A DNA stretch of 64,000 nt from the NCBI RefSeq assembly GCF_003369565.1, contig NZ_PIOD01000005.1, positions 124,001 to 188,000 of the forward strand. The letters are read 5' to 3'. Position 1 is the first letter of the stretch; every line of letters starts with the position of its first letter. The notes beneath the pieces are model-generated. The model did no database searches and was not told the DNA's origin. It worked only from the letters and a program-made list of their open reading frames with translations. The position numbers and the translations under genes are program-made. This stretch comes from Oceanobacillus chungangensis (GTDB taxonomy: Bacteria > Bacillota > Bacilli > Bacillales > Amphibacillaceae). Of the stretch, positions 16,945 to 24,429 are shown piece by piece.

Positions 16945-17421
16945 TTATCTAGGTGGTTGGGTCGATAGTTGCTGGCTATTAAATGGGTATGCATAATTAA
17001 TTTCCTCGTCAAATGTAACGTAATCTAGGTAAACCATCAGCAGTAGAACGCGTCTTCCTGTTGAAGGTTCGCTTAAGATTATATGATCTCGACCTGCAGC
17101 TTCAATAATTCCTTTAAACGTTTTATGATCGTCACCAGGAAAGGTCATGTGAACTGTTGCAAGCTTCCCGCGATTCAATCGTAAAATGTTTTCAATGTAG
17201 GATTGCTGTAAAGGGAGTTGCCCTTGTCCCCCTGGAGTTTGACTTGGTTGCTGTTGTACTGGTGTTGGGAATTGTCTCGTTGGATATGCTGGATAATATG
17301 CTTGTGACGTCTGTGGGTAATAGTAATATGGATTTGGTTGATATGGATTTTGTCCTGTATACTGTTGCTGGCTTCTGCTTTGATTTGAATTCTGATTTGA
17401 ACCTTCTTGATTCTCGCTCAT
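16945..17421 (-). CDS. gerQ: Spore coat protein GerQ
   Basis: The 158-residue protein has a Gln/Tyr/Pro-rich N-terminal half (residues 1-75) and the conserved GerQ C-terminal domain (SYIENILRLNRGKLATVHMTF through RRVLLLMVYLDYVTFDEEI). In B. subtilis it places the cortex-lytic enzyme CwlJ in the spore coat and is cross-linked by Tgl through lysines near its N-terminus. Here the first lysine is residue 86: the N-terminal half has many glutamines but no lysine. AGGAGG precedes ATG. In B. subtilis gerQ is transcribed in the mother cell; the promoter is not evident here. Confidence 0.93.
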   Translation of the reverse strand: MSENQEGSNQNSNQSRSQQQYTGQNPYQPNPYYYYPQTSQAYYPAYPTRQFPTPVQQQPSQTPGGQGQLPLQQSYIENILRLNRGKLATVHMTFPGDDHKTFKGIIEAAGRDHIILSEPSTGRRVLLLMVYLDYVTFDEEINYAYPFNSQQLSTQPPR

Positions 17422-17518
17422 ATAAAAACCTCCTAATTATTGTGTTTCATTTAAGCATTACCTTTTACATTGCTTCACTCAATAATTATATGTATGTGAG
17501 GTTAAAGGAAATAATAAC

Positions 17519-17556
17519 TAAAAAAAAGCCATGCTGTTTTTTAATCAGCACGGCTA
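17519..17556 (-). terminator. Terminator of hemQ
   Basis: On the minus strand GCCGTGCTG/CAGCATGGC (9 bp with one G-U pair) is followed by TTTTTTTT, 13 bp after the hemQ stop. Confidence 0.9.
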
Positions 17557-17568
17557 TTATCAATCAAT

Positions 17569-18318
17569 CTACAATGCAAAGTATGTTGCAACTGCTTCTT
17601 TTGCTAAATAATTTCCGATTATAAAATCACCAAACTCGGCATATTTCGTTGTTACTTCATCAAAACGCATTTCATAAACGATTTTCTTGAATTGTAGCGG
17701 GTCATGGGCAAATAAGGTTACTCCCCATTCCCATTCATCAAGTCCAATCGACCCTGTAATGATTTCTTTCACCTTACCTGCATACTTACGACCTGTCATA
17801 CCATGATCATAAAGTAATCTTGTTCTTTCTGCTTTATCGATTTCGAACCAATTTGCTTCTTCATTGCGGCGGCGTGCCATTGGGTAGAAGCAAGCATGCT
17901 CCCATCTTGGCAGAATTGGTTTTAAGCGAGCTTCAACTCTTGGGTCAAGCACACGATCTTTTCCTTCATCCATTGGGTTATGCATTGTCATTTCAACGAT
18001 TGATACATAAGAATATCCTGGGATTAAATAATCACCAATTTTTGATTTATTTATTTCTCTTTTAATTTCTTCAAGCTCGTCCATTGATGGTCGCAGGAAA
18101 ATAAATAGTAAATCTGCTTTATTGCCGACTACTTTATAAATGGATTGACTTCCTTTTTTCTCTTCCTCGGTCTGCTCCCATTTCGTCATAAGTTGTTCAA
18201 ATTCTGCTATTGCTTCGGATCTTTCTTGTTCCGAGGTCATTTTCCACGATGACCAGTCAAATGTACGTGTATCATGTAGTGTACACCAACCATCCATGGT
18301 AATTACTGCTTCAGCCAA
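17569..18318 (-). CDS. hemQ: Coproheme decarboxylase HemQ (ChdC)
   Basis: This enzyme makes haem b by decarboxylating coproheme, the last step of the coproporphyrin-dependent haem pathway of Gram-positive bacteria. With the TTG start at 18318 (GGAG 8 bp upstream) the product has 249 residues. The catalytic Tyr145 (CFYPMARRR) and the axial haem ligand His172 (LYDHGMTGR) then fall at exactly the numbers used for the Bacillus/Geobacillus enzyme. A GTG three codons earlier overlaps the ribosome-binding site. The protein belongs to the chlorite dismutase superfamily. It is divergent from pta. Confidence 0.95.
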   Translation of the reverse strand: MAEAVITMDGWCTLHDTRTFDWSSWKMTSEQERSEAIAEFEQLMTKWEQTEEEKKGSQSIYKVVGNKADLLFIFLRPSMDELEEIKREINKSKIGDYLIPGYSYVSIVEMTMHNPMDEGKDRVLDPRVEARLKPILPRWEHACFYPMARRRNEEANWFEIDKAERTRLLYDHGMTGRKYAGKVKEIITGSIGLDEWEWGVTLFAHDPLQFKKIVYEMRFDEVTTKYAEFGDFIIGNYLAKEAVATYFAL

Positions 18319-18542
18319 GATAATCACTCCTTATATGTAATAAAACTTATTTTAACCGTATTTTTACTATAGCATAATCAGGGCACTCTAATCATAGGTA
18401 AGCATTCACCATTTCAGCTATTTTAGTCAGTTGTCGATTCTTTGTCAAAAATCTAAAAAAAGGTATTTGCTTTAAATTACAGTCTAAATCCTATATCATT
18501 AGTGTGTGCTAGATTTAGCAATTTTAATTTGGAGGGTAAAAG

Positions 18543-19523
18543 ATGAGCCAGCTATTTGATCAATTAACATCTAAAGTATCATCGAAAAATAAAAAAATTG
18601 TATTTCCAGAAGGATTAGATGAAAGAATTCTTACTGCTGCAAGTAAACTTAGTGCAGAAGGAATTGTTGAACCAATTTTAATTGGTAATAAAGAAGAAGT
18701 TAGTAAGAAAGCGGAAGCGGTTGGTGCAGACGTATCTTCACTTACAATAATCGATCCAGCAGAATACGCTGAATTCGATGCAATGGTTGCTGCATTTGTT
18801 GAGCGTCGTAAAGGTAAAGCAACAGAAGAGGATGCACGTAAAATCCTTCTTGATGAAAATTATTTTGGAACAATGCTTGTTTATCTAAATAAAGCAGATG
18901 GTTTAGTAAGTGGTGCTGCACATTCAACTTCAGATACAGTTCGCCCTGCATTACAAATCATTAAAACAAAAGAAGGCCTTAAGAAAACCTCAGGAGTATT
19001 CATCATGGTTCGTGATGATGAGAAATATGTGTTTGCAGATTGTGCAATCAATATTGCGCCTGACAGCCAAGATTTAGCAGAGATTGCAGCAGAAAGTGCT
19101 GTAACAGCTAAACTATTTGATATTGATCCACGCGTTGCAATGCTTAGCTTCTCAACTAAGGGTTCAGCTAAATCTGAGGAAACAGAAAAAGTTGCAGAGG
19201 CATTGAAGCTTGCAAAAGAAAAAGATGCCTCACTTGTAATTGATGGTGAATTCCAGTTTGACGCTGCATTCGTACCAAGTGTTGCAGAGAAAAAAGCTCC
19301 AGATTCTGTTATCAAAGGGGATGCAAACGTATTTGTCTTCCCAAGTCTTGAAGCAGGAAACATAGGTTATAAAATTGCACAACGACTAGGTGGATTTGAA
19401 GCTGTTGGTCCTATTTTACAAGGATTAAACAAACCAGTTAACGACCTATCACGTGGCTGTAACGCTGAAGATGTTTATAATTTAGCAATCATTACTGCAT
19501 CCCAAGCAGTAGCTGCTGAATAA
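18543..19523 (+). CDS. pta: Phosphate acetyltransferase
   Basis: The 326-residue cytoplasmic enzyme converts acetyl-CoA and phosphate to acetyl phosphate, the first step of overflow acetate production. Family signatures are clear: KIVFPEGLDERILTAASKL at the N-terminus, GLVSGAAHSTSDTVRPALQI (about 120-139), and NVFVFPSLEAGNIGYKIAQR (about 265-284). Length is that of the short Pta form, as in B. subtilis. GGAGGG lies before ATG. It is monocistronic with its own terminator. Confidence 0.96.
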   Translation: MSQLFDQLTSKVSSKNKKIVFPEGLDERILTAASKLSAEGIVEPILIGNKEEVSKKAEAVGADVSSLTIIDPAEYAEFDAMVAAFVERRKGKATEEDARKILLDENYFGTMLVYLNKADGLVSGAAHSTSDTVRPALQIIKTKEGLKKTSGVFIMVRDDEKYVFADCAINIAPDSQDLAEIAAESAVTAKLFDIDPRVAMLSFSTKGSAKSEETEKVAEALKLAKEKDASLVIDGEFQFDAAFVPSVAEKKAPDSVIKGDANVFVFPSLEAGNIGYKIAQRLGGFEAVGPILQGLNKPVNDLSRGCNAEDVYNLAIITASQAVAAE

Positions 19524-19540
19524 TAATCTAAATTAAGAGG

Positions 19541-19576
19541 GCCTGTACTAGAGTGATATTTAGTACAGGCTTTTTT
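19541..19576 (+). terminator. Terminator of pta
   Basis: GCCTGTACTA/TAGTACAGGC is a perfect 10-bp stem with a 10-nt loop and TTTTTT. Confidence 0.93.
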
Positions 19577-19800
19577 GTTGATAGTTAAGTTTCTTACTAC
19601 ATAAGTGGGACCTACAGGATGTAGGTCAGTTCGGTGCTGCAACTGGAGGTCGCGTTTTTAACCGAACTTCCCCTAAGGGCTGTCACCAAAAAGATAGGTT
19701 AAACTTTAGTTTTCTAATACATCTGCTGATTTAGCTGATTGTACTTGTTCTGTAACTGAATTAAATTTCTTTCAATAAAATAATACTACTCTCAAACTAA

Positions 19801-19968
19801 GAGCTCCAACTCAATATCTAACAGCTCCACCTGCCTATCGAAGCGCTCCAACCAAATATCTAACAGCTCCGCTCGCCAAGCTAAGAGCTCCAACTCAATA
19901 TCTGAAAGCTCTACTAACCAAGCTGAGAACTATAACTACATACCCAACAGCTCGACATATCAAGCCAA
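19801..19968. repeat. Array of eight 21-bp tandem units
   Basis: Units begin exactly every 21 bp: 19801, 19822, 19843, 19864, 19885, 19906, 19927 and 19948. Each has the form (G/C/A)AGCTCC followed by a variable part ending in (T/C)(A/G)A; unit 3 begins GCGCTCC. Units 1, 3 and 5 are closest to each other (CAACTCAATATCTAA-like), and units 2, 4 and 6 share CCAAGCT-type ends, hinting at a 42-bp higher-order period. It sits in the convergent spacer between pta and lipL (19577-19988), which holds no gene. Confidence 0.85.
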
Positions 19969-19988
19969 CGTCCCAGCCTTTAGCCTGC

Positions 19989-20837
19989 CTACATCTTAGT
20001 TATCTTTTCATTCCGTTTCACCATTTGACCATATCTTTTTTCAAATACTTCAAGTTCGTTTTCGGAAAAATCCTCAACAACAATCTCTTTACTGAAATTC
20101 CTTAAAGCAGCATACACTCGCTCTTTCATTTCTTCTACAGTTAATTCAAGTCCAAGCAACTCTGACAGGGATGCCATTACATTCGGCGCTACAGTAGGGT
20201 AGACAAATTTCGTTTCGGCGTCTTTTTTACTGATACTGTAAAAATCACGAATGAGTGCTGCCCGCTCTTTACTATTTCCTTCTACATCTAAATAAATTTG
20301 AATTGCTGCGCCATCTTTAATTCGCCGTTGTGAGATCCCTGCAAACTTCTTGCCATTAATACTTAAATCGTAATCACCTGGACAATAGGAACCGACTATT
20401 TCATATGCTTCAATTTTATCGGTTAAATCACGGAGCATATATTGCACGAAGCTAACCATTGCTTCATAGCAATCGTGAATGGAAAGATCATGTACACCAG
20501 GAATGACGAGAGAAAGATTGAGCACCCCATTATCCAATACAACCGCAAGTCCACCAGAATTTCTTATGACAGTATGATAGCCGTGCTGCGTTAAAAATGG
20601 CACCCCTTCTTCGATGTATGGGAGCTTTGCATCTGGTATCCCAAGTACGACAGTTTTAGGATGAACCCATAATCGAATAACGGGGGCAGATGCACCATTA
20701 CTTACGGATGTTGCAAGTGCATCATCCACAGCGAATGATGTTAAGGCAGTATTTGGTTTTGAATTTATTTGTTTTTCATCTGAATGATCCATATATCGAA
20801 AGGTTTCATGAGTGATGATTTCGTGCCATTTTTTCAT
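19989..20837 (-). CDS. lipL: Octanoyl-[GcvH]:protein N-octanoyltransferase LipL
   Basis: LipL moves octanoyl groups from GcvH to the E2 subunits of 2-oxo acid dehydrogenases in lipoate assembly. The catalytic cysteine is in EIVGSYCPGDYDLSINGKKFAG (Cys152; Cys150 in B. subtilis), with the lysine of the lipoyl ligase fold in NGKKFAG. The 282-residue length from ATG 20837 matches the 281 residues of B. subtilis LipL (YwfL). GAGGG lies 5 bp upstream of this ATG. An in-frame ATG at 20882 is less likely. It is divergent from ywfO. Confidence 0.92.
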   Translation of the reverse strand: MKKWHEIITHETFRYMDHSDEKQINSKPNTALTSFAVDDALATSVSNGASAPVIRLWVHPKTVVLGIPDAKLPYIEEGVPFLTQHGYHTVIRNSGGLAVVLDNGVLNLSLVIPGVHDLSIHDCYEAMVSFVQYMLRDLTDKIEAYEIVGSYCPGDYDLSINGKKFAGISQRRIKDGAAIQIYLDVEGNSKERAALIRDFYSISKKDAETKFVYPTVAPNVMASLSELLGLELTVEEMKERVYAALRNFSKEIVVEDFSENELEVFEKRYGQMVKRNEKITKM

Positions 20838-21071
20838 AATTTCCCTCTTTTTTTCAAATATTTCAGCATTGCTGACTCTCATAAATGAAGTATTACAAAT
20901 TAGTGTCGTTCATGGAAGTTTCTCTATAACTATAATATAATTACATCATATAATAAAATCGTTTAGAAAACTAAGGTTTAACCAAGCCTTTCGGTGAACC
21001 ATTAGCTACACTTATGCAGTAAGAGATATTTTATACTTTCTAAACTACCTAAAAAGAACGGATGGGGAATA

Positions 21072-22367
21072 ATGGCATATAGAGATGAACAATTATCCGA
21101 GGAGAAAGTTTTCAAAGATCCTGTCCACCGTTATGTTCACGTGAGGGACAGGGTTGTTTGGGATTTAATTGCAACTCCAGAATTTCAGCGGTTACGACGA
21201 ATCAAACAATTAGGAACAACGAATTTAACGTTCCATGGCGCCGAGCATAGCAGGTTTAATCATTCACTTGGTGTATACGAAATCGTTAGAAGAATTATTA
21301 ATAATTTCCAGGATCGCTCACATTGGAATAAGGAGGAGCGTTTACTCTGTTTATGTGCAGCATTATTACATGATTTAGGGCATGGACCATTCTCACATTC
21401 ATTTGAAAAAGTGTTCAAGCTCGATCATGAATATTTTACTCAGCAGATTATTGTTGGTGACACAAACATTAATAAAGTATTAGAGCAGGTAAGCCCAGGT
21501 TTTTCTAGAGATGTTGCAGATGTTATTGCGAAGACCTATAAGGATAAATTAGTTGTTAGTTTAATTTCCAGCCAAATTGATGCGGACCGGATGGATTACC
21601 TGCAGCGCGATGCCTATTTTACAGGGGTCAGCTACGGTCATTTTGATATGGAGCGAATTCTACGCGTAATGCGTCCGATAGAGGATCAAGTGGTCATCAA
21701 GTCAACAGGGATGCATGCAGTGGAAGATTATATTATGAGTCGTTATCAGATGTACTGGCAAGTTTACTTCCATCCGGTGACGAGAAGTGCGGAAGTTATT
21801 TTGTCAAAAATTTTGCAACGGGCAAAAGTGTTGTTTGAAGCGGAAGACTTCACATTCAAACTCGAACCGAAGCATTTCCTTTCATTTTTTAATGAAGATG
21901 TAAAGCTAGAGGATTATCTTAAGCTGGATGATACAATCGTTTTTTATTATTTCCAGCAATGGCAAGATGAAAAAGACGAGATATTACGTGATTTATGTGC
22001 ACGTTTTATGAATCGTCATTTATTCAAATATGTCGAGTATGCACCAAACCAACCGATAGATAAGTGGATGGAGTTATCAAGATTATTTGTTGAAGCTGGG
22101 ATAGATCCAGAATATTATCTTGTACTCGATTCTTCTTCCGATTTACCTTATGACTTTTATCGACCTGGTGAAGAAGGGGAACGTCTACCGATTAATTTAT
22201 TAATGCCAGATGGTGAGATAAAAGAACTTTCACGGCAATCCGATATCGTAGAGGCCATCTCTGGAAAAAGACGGACAGATCACAAGCTCTATTTTCCAAA
22301 AGATCGGATTGAGGCGCTCACAGATGAACGGATTAAACAACGGATGAAAGAGATTTTATATAATTAA
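21072..22367 (+). CDS. ywfO: HD-domain dNTP phosphohydrolase family protein YwfO
   Basis: The 431-residue cytoplasmic protein has the HD metal-binding signature: SRFNHSLGVYEI (His66-type), LLHDLGHGPFSHSFE (HD at about 100-101) and DADRMDYLQRD (Asp at about 172-176). It belongs to the SAMHD1/EF1143-like group. The Enterococcus homologue is a dNTP triphosphohydrolase, so regulation of dNTP pools is likely. It is followed after 13 bp by ywgA in the usual ywfO-ywgA-ywhD order. Confidence 0.88.
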   Translation: MAYRDEQLSEEKVFKDPVHRYVHVRDRVVWDLIATPEFQRLRRIKQLGTTNLTFHGAEHSRFNHSLGVYEIVRRIINNFQDRSHWNKEERLLCLCAALLHDLGHGPFSHSFEKVFKLDHEYFTQQIIVGDTNINKVLEQVSPGFSRDVADVIAKTYKDKLVVSLISSQIDADRMDYLQRDAYFTGVSYGHFDMERILRVMRPIEDQVVIKSTGMHAVEDYIMSRYQMYWQVYFHPVTRSAEVILSKILQRAKVLFEAEDFTFKLEPKHFLSFFNEDVKLEDYLKLDDTIVFYYFQQWQDEKDEILRDLCARFMNRHLFKYVEYAPNQPIDKWMELSRLFVEAGIDPEYYLVLDSSSDLPYDFYRPGEEGERLPINLLMPDGEIKELSRQSDIVEAISGKRRTDHKLYFPKDRIEALTDERIKQRMKEILYN

Positions 22368-22380
22368 GGAGAGGAAAGAT

Positions 22381-22878
22381 TTGTTAACCAACCATGCAAA
22401 AATCATGCAGTTTTTTTCGATGGCTGATGGTGTGACAGGCCGGAAAAAGCTGCAAAAGATGATTTATATTTTGCAGAAATGCAATATTCCATTTGAAGAG
22501 AAGTACCATTTTCATGTATATGGCCCATATTCAGAGGAACTCACGTTACGTGTCGAGGAACTTTGCAACTTTGGTTTTTTAGATGAAACGAAGGAAGATA
22601 AAAGTAATTATTTCCAGTACAATTACACGATTACAACTGACGGTGCAGCATTTTTACAGCAATTTAATTTGGATATGCCAAGTTATCAAAATAAAGTGGA
22701 TATGCTGAAAGAGAGGAGCTCGCGTTTCTTAGAGCTTGTTTCCACGATGCTTTACTTCGATGACCTACCAATCGAGGAAACGATTGAAAAAGTGCATACA
22801 GTGAAGCCGAAGCAGAAATTCAGCGAGAATGAAATTGAGGAAGCAATACAATTTATTAAGGATATTAAGCAACCATAA
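22381..22878 (+). CDS. ywgA: YwgA family protein
   Basis: The 165-residue cytoplasmic protein of the YwgA family begins LTNHAKIMQFFSMADGVTGRKKLQKMIYILQ. The KLQK and HVYGPYSEEL segments resemble Panacea/antitoxin-like (SocA/DUF4065) folds, which I note only as a similarity. TTG start after GGAGAGG. Function unknown. In one operon with ywfO and ywhD. Confidence 0.85.
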   Translation: MLTNHAKIMQFFSMADGVTGRKKLQKMIYILQKCNIPFEEKYHFHVYGPYSEELTLRVEELCNFGFLDETKEDKSNYFQYNYTITTDGAAFLQQFNLDMPSYQNKVDMLKERSSRFLELVSTMLYFDDLPIEETIEKVHTVKPKQKFSENEIEEAIQFIKDIKQP

Positions 22879-22961
22879 TTTAGCGGAAACAATCCGTTAT
22901 GGATGTATGTGTTACAATCTAGGTAAATAAATAGCTTGGATGGAAGAGGGGGATAAATGAT

Positions 22962-23483
22962 ATGAGTTCAGAACAAAACGCCAACAAAAAGAAAAGTAAT
23001 GCTTTTACAATCATTAAAGACGATTCGACCGATGGACATGGTGGATACGGATCAGGTGTGATTAGCTTGGAAAATATGTCACCTGTAATCGTCGACCCGA
23101 ATGAAAATAAGGCATATGTCGATATGGGTGCTATGCACGCAAGAAGCGAAATCGAGCGACGCGTGAAGATTATTCCGAATCGTGAAGAAGTACCAAATGG
23201 GCTGCTCTACTGGATAGTTTGGGTGAATGTTGATCGTAATGAAAATGGACCGTACTACGGTGGTGTAGCCGGCAGTGAAATTATTATCGATCGTTCGATT
23301 AAACGTGCCTATAAATCGATGCCTCAGCATGTTACACATATGGAAAAATCTTTAAAGGGGAAAATTGTCGTTGATCATATGGACGAGTCATCGAAAAAGT
23401 TACTAAAGGATTTCTTAGTCGAATTTAACCAGGCGATGTGGGATAATTCAACAGATGAGTTGAAAAACGCACTTCCAGAATAA
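22962..23483 (+). CDS. ywhD: YwhD family protein
   Basis: The 173-residue cytoplasmic protein of the YwhD family has characteristic segments: NAFTIIKDDSTDGHGGYG, NKAYVDMGAMHARSEIERRVK and NGLLYWIVWVNVDRNENGPYYGG. Function unknown. It ends the ywfO operon; pbpG lies beyond on the opposite strand, as in B. subtilis, where ywhE (pbpG) neighbours ywhD. Confidence 0.88.
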   Translation: MSSEQNANKKKSNAFTIIKDDSTDGHGGYGSGVISLENMSPVIVDPNENKAYVDMGAMHARSEIERRVKIIPNREEVPNGLLYWIVWVNVDRNENGPYYGGVAGSEIIIDRSIKRAYKSMPQHVTHMEKSLKGKIVVDHMDESSKKLLKDFLVEFNQAMWDNSTDELKNALPE

Positions 23484-23624
23484 TAATGCGAATACAAATG
23501 CTAAATCGAAAATATAAATATGAACAATTTGTGAATGAATAGTGGTAAAAAGCTGAAAAATTTGTACTTTGTTCATATAATTTGTAAAATATAAATACAT
23601 GGGTTCACTCATGTATTGCTAGGA

Positions 23625-23684
23625 CAAAAAAGAGGTCAACAATCAAGTGGTACGGAACCACGACATTGTTGGCTTCTTTTTTTG
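23625..23684 (+). terminator. Terminator after ywhD
   Basis: GAGGTCAACAAT/ATTGTTGGCTTC encloses a second small hairpin (GTGGT/ACCAC) and is followed by TTTTTTT. Confidence 0.85.
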
Positions 23685-23830
23685 TAGGGGAGGATTGTTT
23701 AGAAATATAACTTGTGCAAATTCTTTTCTTGAGAAGTTGCATTGATTTAATTCCATTCTATTCTTGTTTAGAAACTCAACAAACCCATAAACTACGAACT
23801 AACTAGGGTAACACTTGCTGCCTTGGCTGT

Positions 23831-24014
23831 CGCTCTAGAAATACACTACGCGCACCTTAGGGGAGCTGGTGAGCCTACTCGTGCTGTCGCACTTCGTAGT
23901 CTCACCTAGGCTCTTCTTCCCGCAGGACAAGGAAGGCTTCGGCAGCGTTCCATCGCAATCAGACAAATTGAACTTTATTTTCGAGGAGTCTTCGTGTATT
24001 TCTTCCGCTGGGAT
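23831..24014 (+). repeat. Palindromic intergenic repeat family A, interrupted copy
   Basis: Begins CGCTCTAGAAATACACTACG and ends with CGTGTATTTCTTCCGCTGGG, so terminal AGAAATACAC/GTGTATTTCT are inverted. An internal GGTGAG...CTCACC pair folds the middle. About 60 bp of extra sequence (near 23928-23985) splits the 3' half relative to the copies at 36.5, 43.3 and 54.3 kb. It lies in the 23484-24429 spacer, which holds no gene. Confidence 0.8.
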
Positions 24015-24065
24015 TTTGCAATTGCTGTCATACATAAGACGAGCGGGCAATTCCTCATCATAGCC

Positions 24066-24203
24066 GTTGATTGAAGTGGAGGACAGGAGACTCCTGCGGG
24101 AATAGCAACGGCTGAAGATCCATCGGAAGTGTTCTTCTTCCGAGAGGAGCAGACCGCGGTGCCCTCCGGATGCGCGACTGTCCGCAGCGGAAATCAACGT
24201 AGC
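24066..24203 (+). repeat. Palindromic intergenic repeat family B copy
   Basis: Starts GTTGATTGAAGTGGAGG and ends CAGCGGAAATCAAC, with terminal GTTGATT/AATCAAC inverted. It contains GACTCCTGCGGGAATAGCAACGG and GACTGTCCGCAGCGG. A second copy is at 54523-54651. It lies next to a family A copy in both places. Confidence 0.75.
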
Positions 24204-24429
24204 TCATAGTTCGCACACCTTATATCAACCACGAATTATCATTTCTCGATGAGAAAGCATAAAATCTCACACTGTATAAGTGCAATGAAGGCTATCACTT
24301 AAATACAGGGTGCCAGTAGCCCGGTTTTCTAAAAGCAAAAGCTGCTGGTAAACAATCAAAAAATGAGCAGCTGCTCGTCACAACTGTCCCTGTAGTGAAT
24401 TTATTTAACTTAGAGCTAACTATTTCAAG

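Noticed and set aside
17157-17624. A 155-codon plus-strand frame
   Set aside because: It lies antisense across gerQ and the gerQ-hemQ spacer. Its hydrophobic translation is the mirror of the Gln/Tyr-rich GerQ N-terminus, and no ribosome-binding site is present.
18881-19363. A 160-codon minus-strand frame inside pta
   Set aside because: Shadow of the pta coding sequence; Ser/Ala-rich composition mirrors pta codon usage.
19801-19968. CRISPR array at the 21-bp repeat
   Set aside because: Units are contiguous with no spacer/repeat alternation, no conserved repeat and no cas genes nearby.
23835-24197. A 120-codon minus-strand frame in the repeat region
   Set aside because: It spans two palindromic repeats and is a by-product of their GC-rich composition; no ribosome-binding site or protein features.
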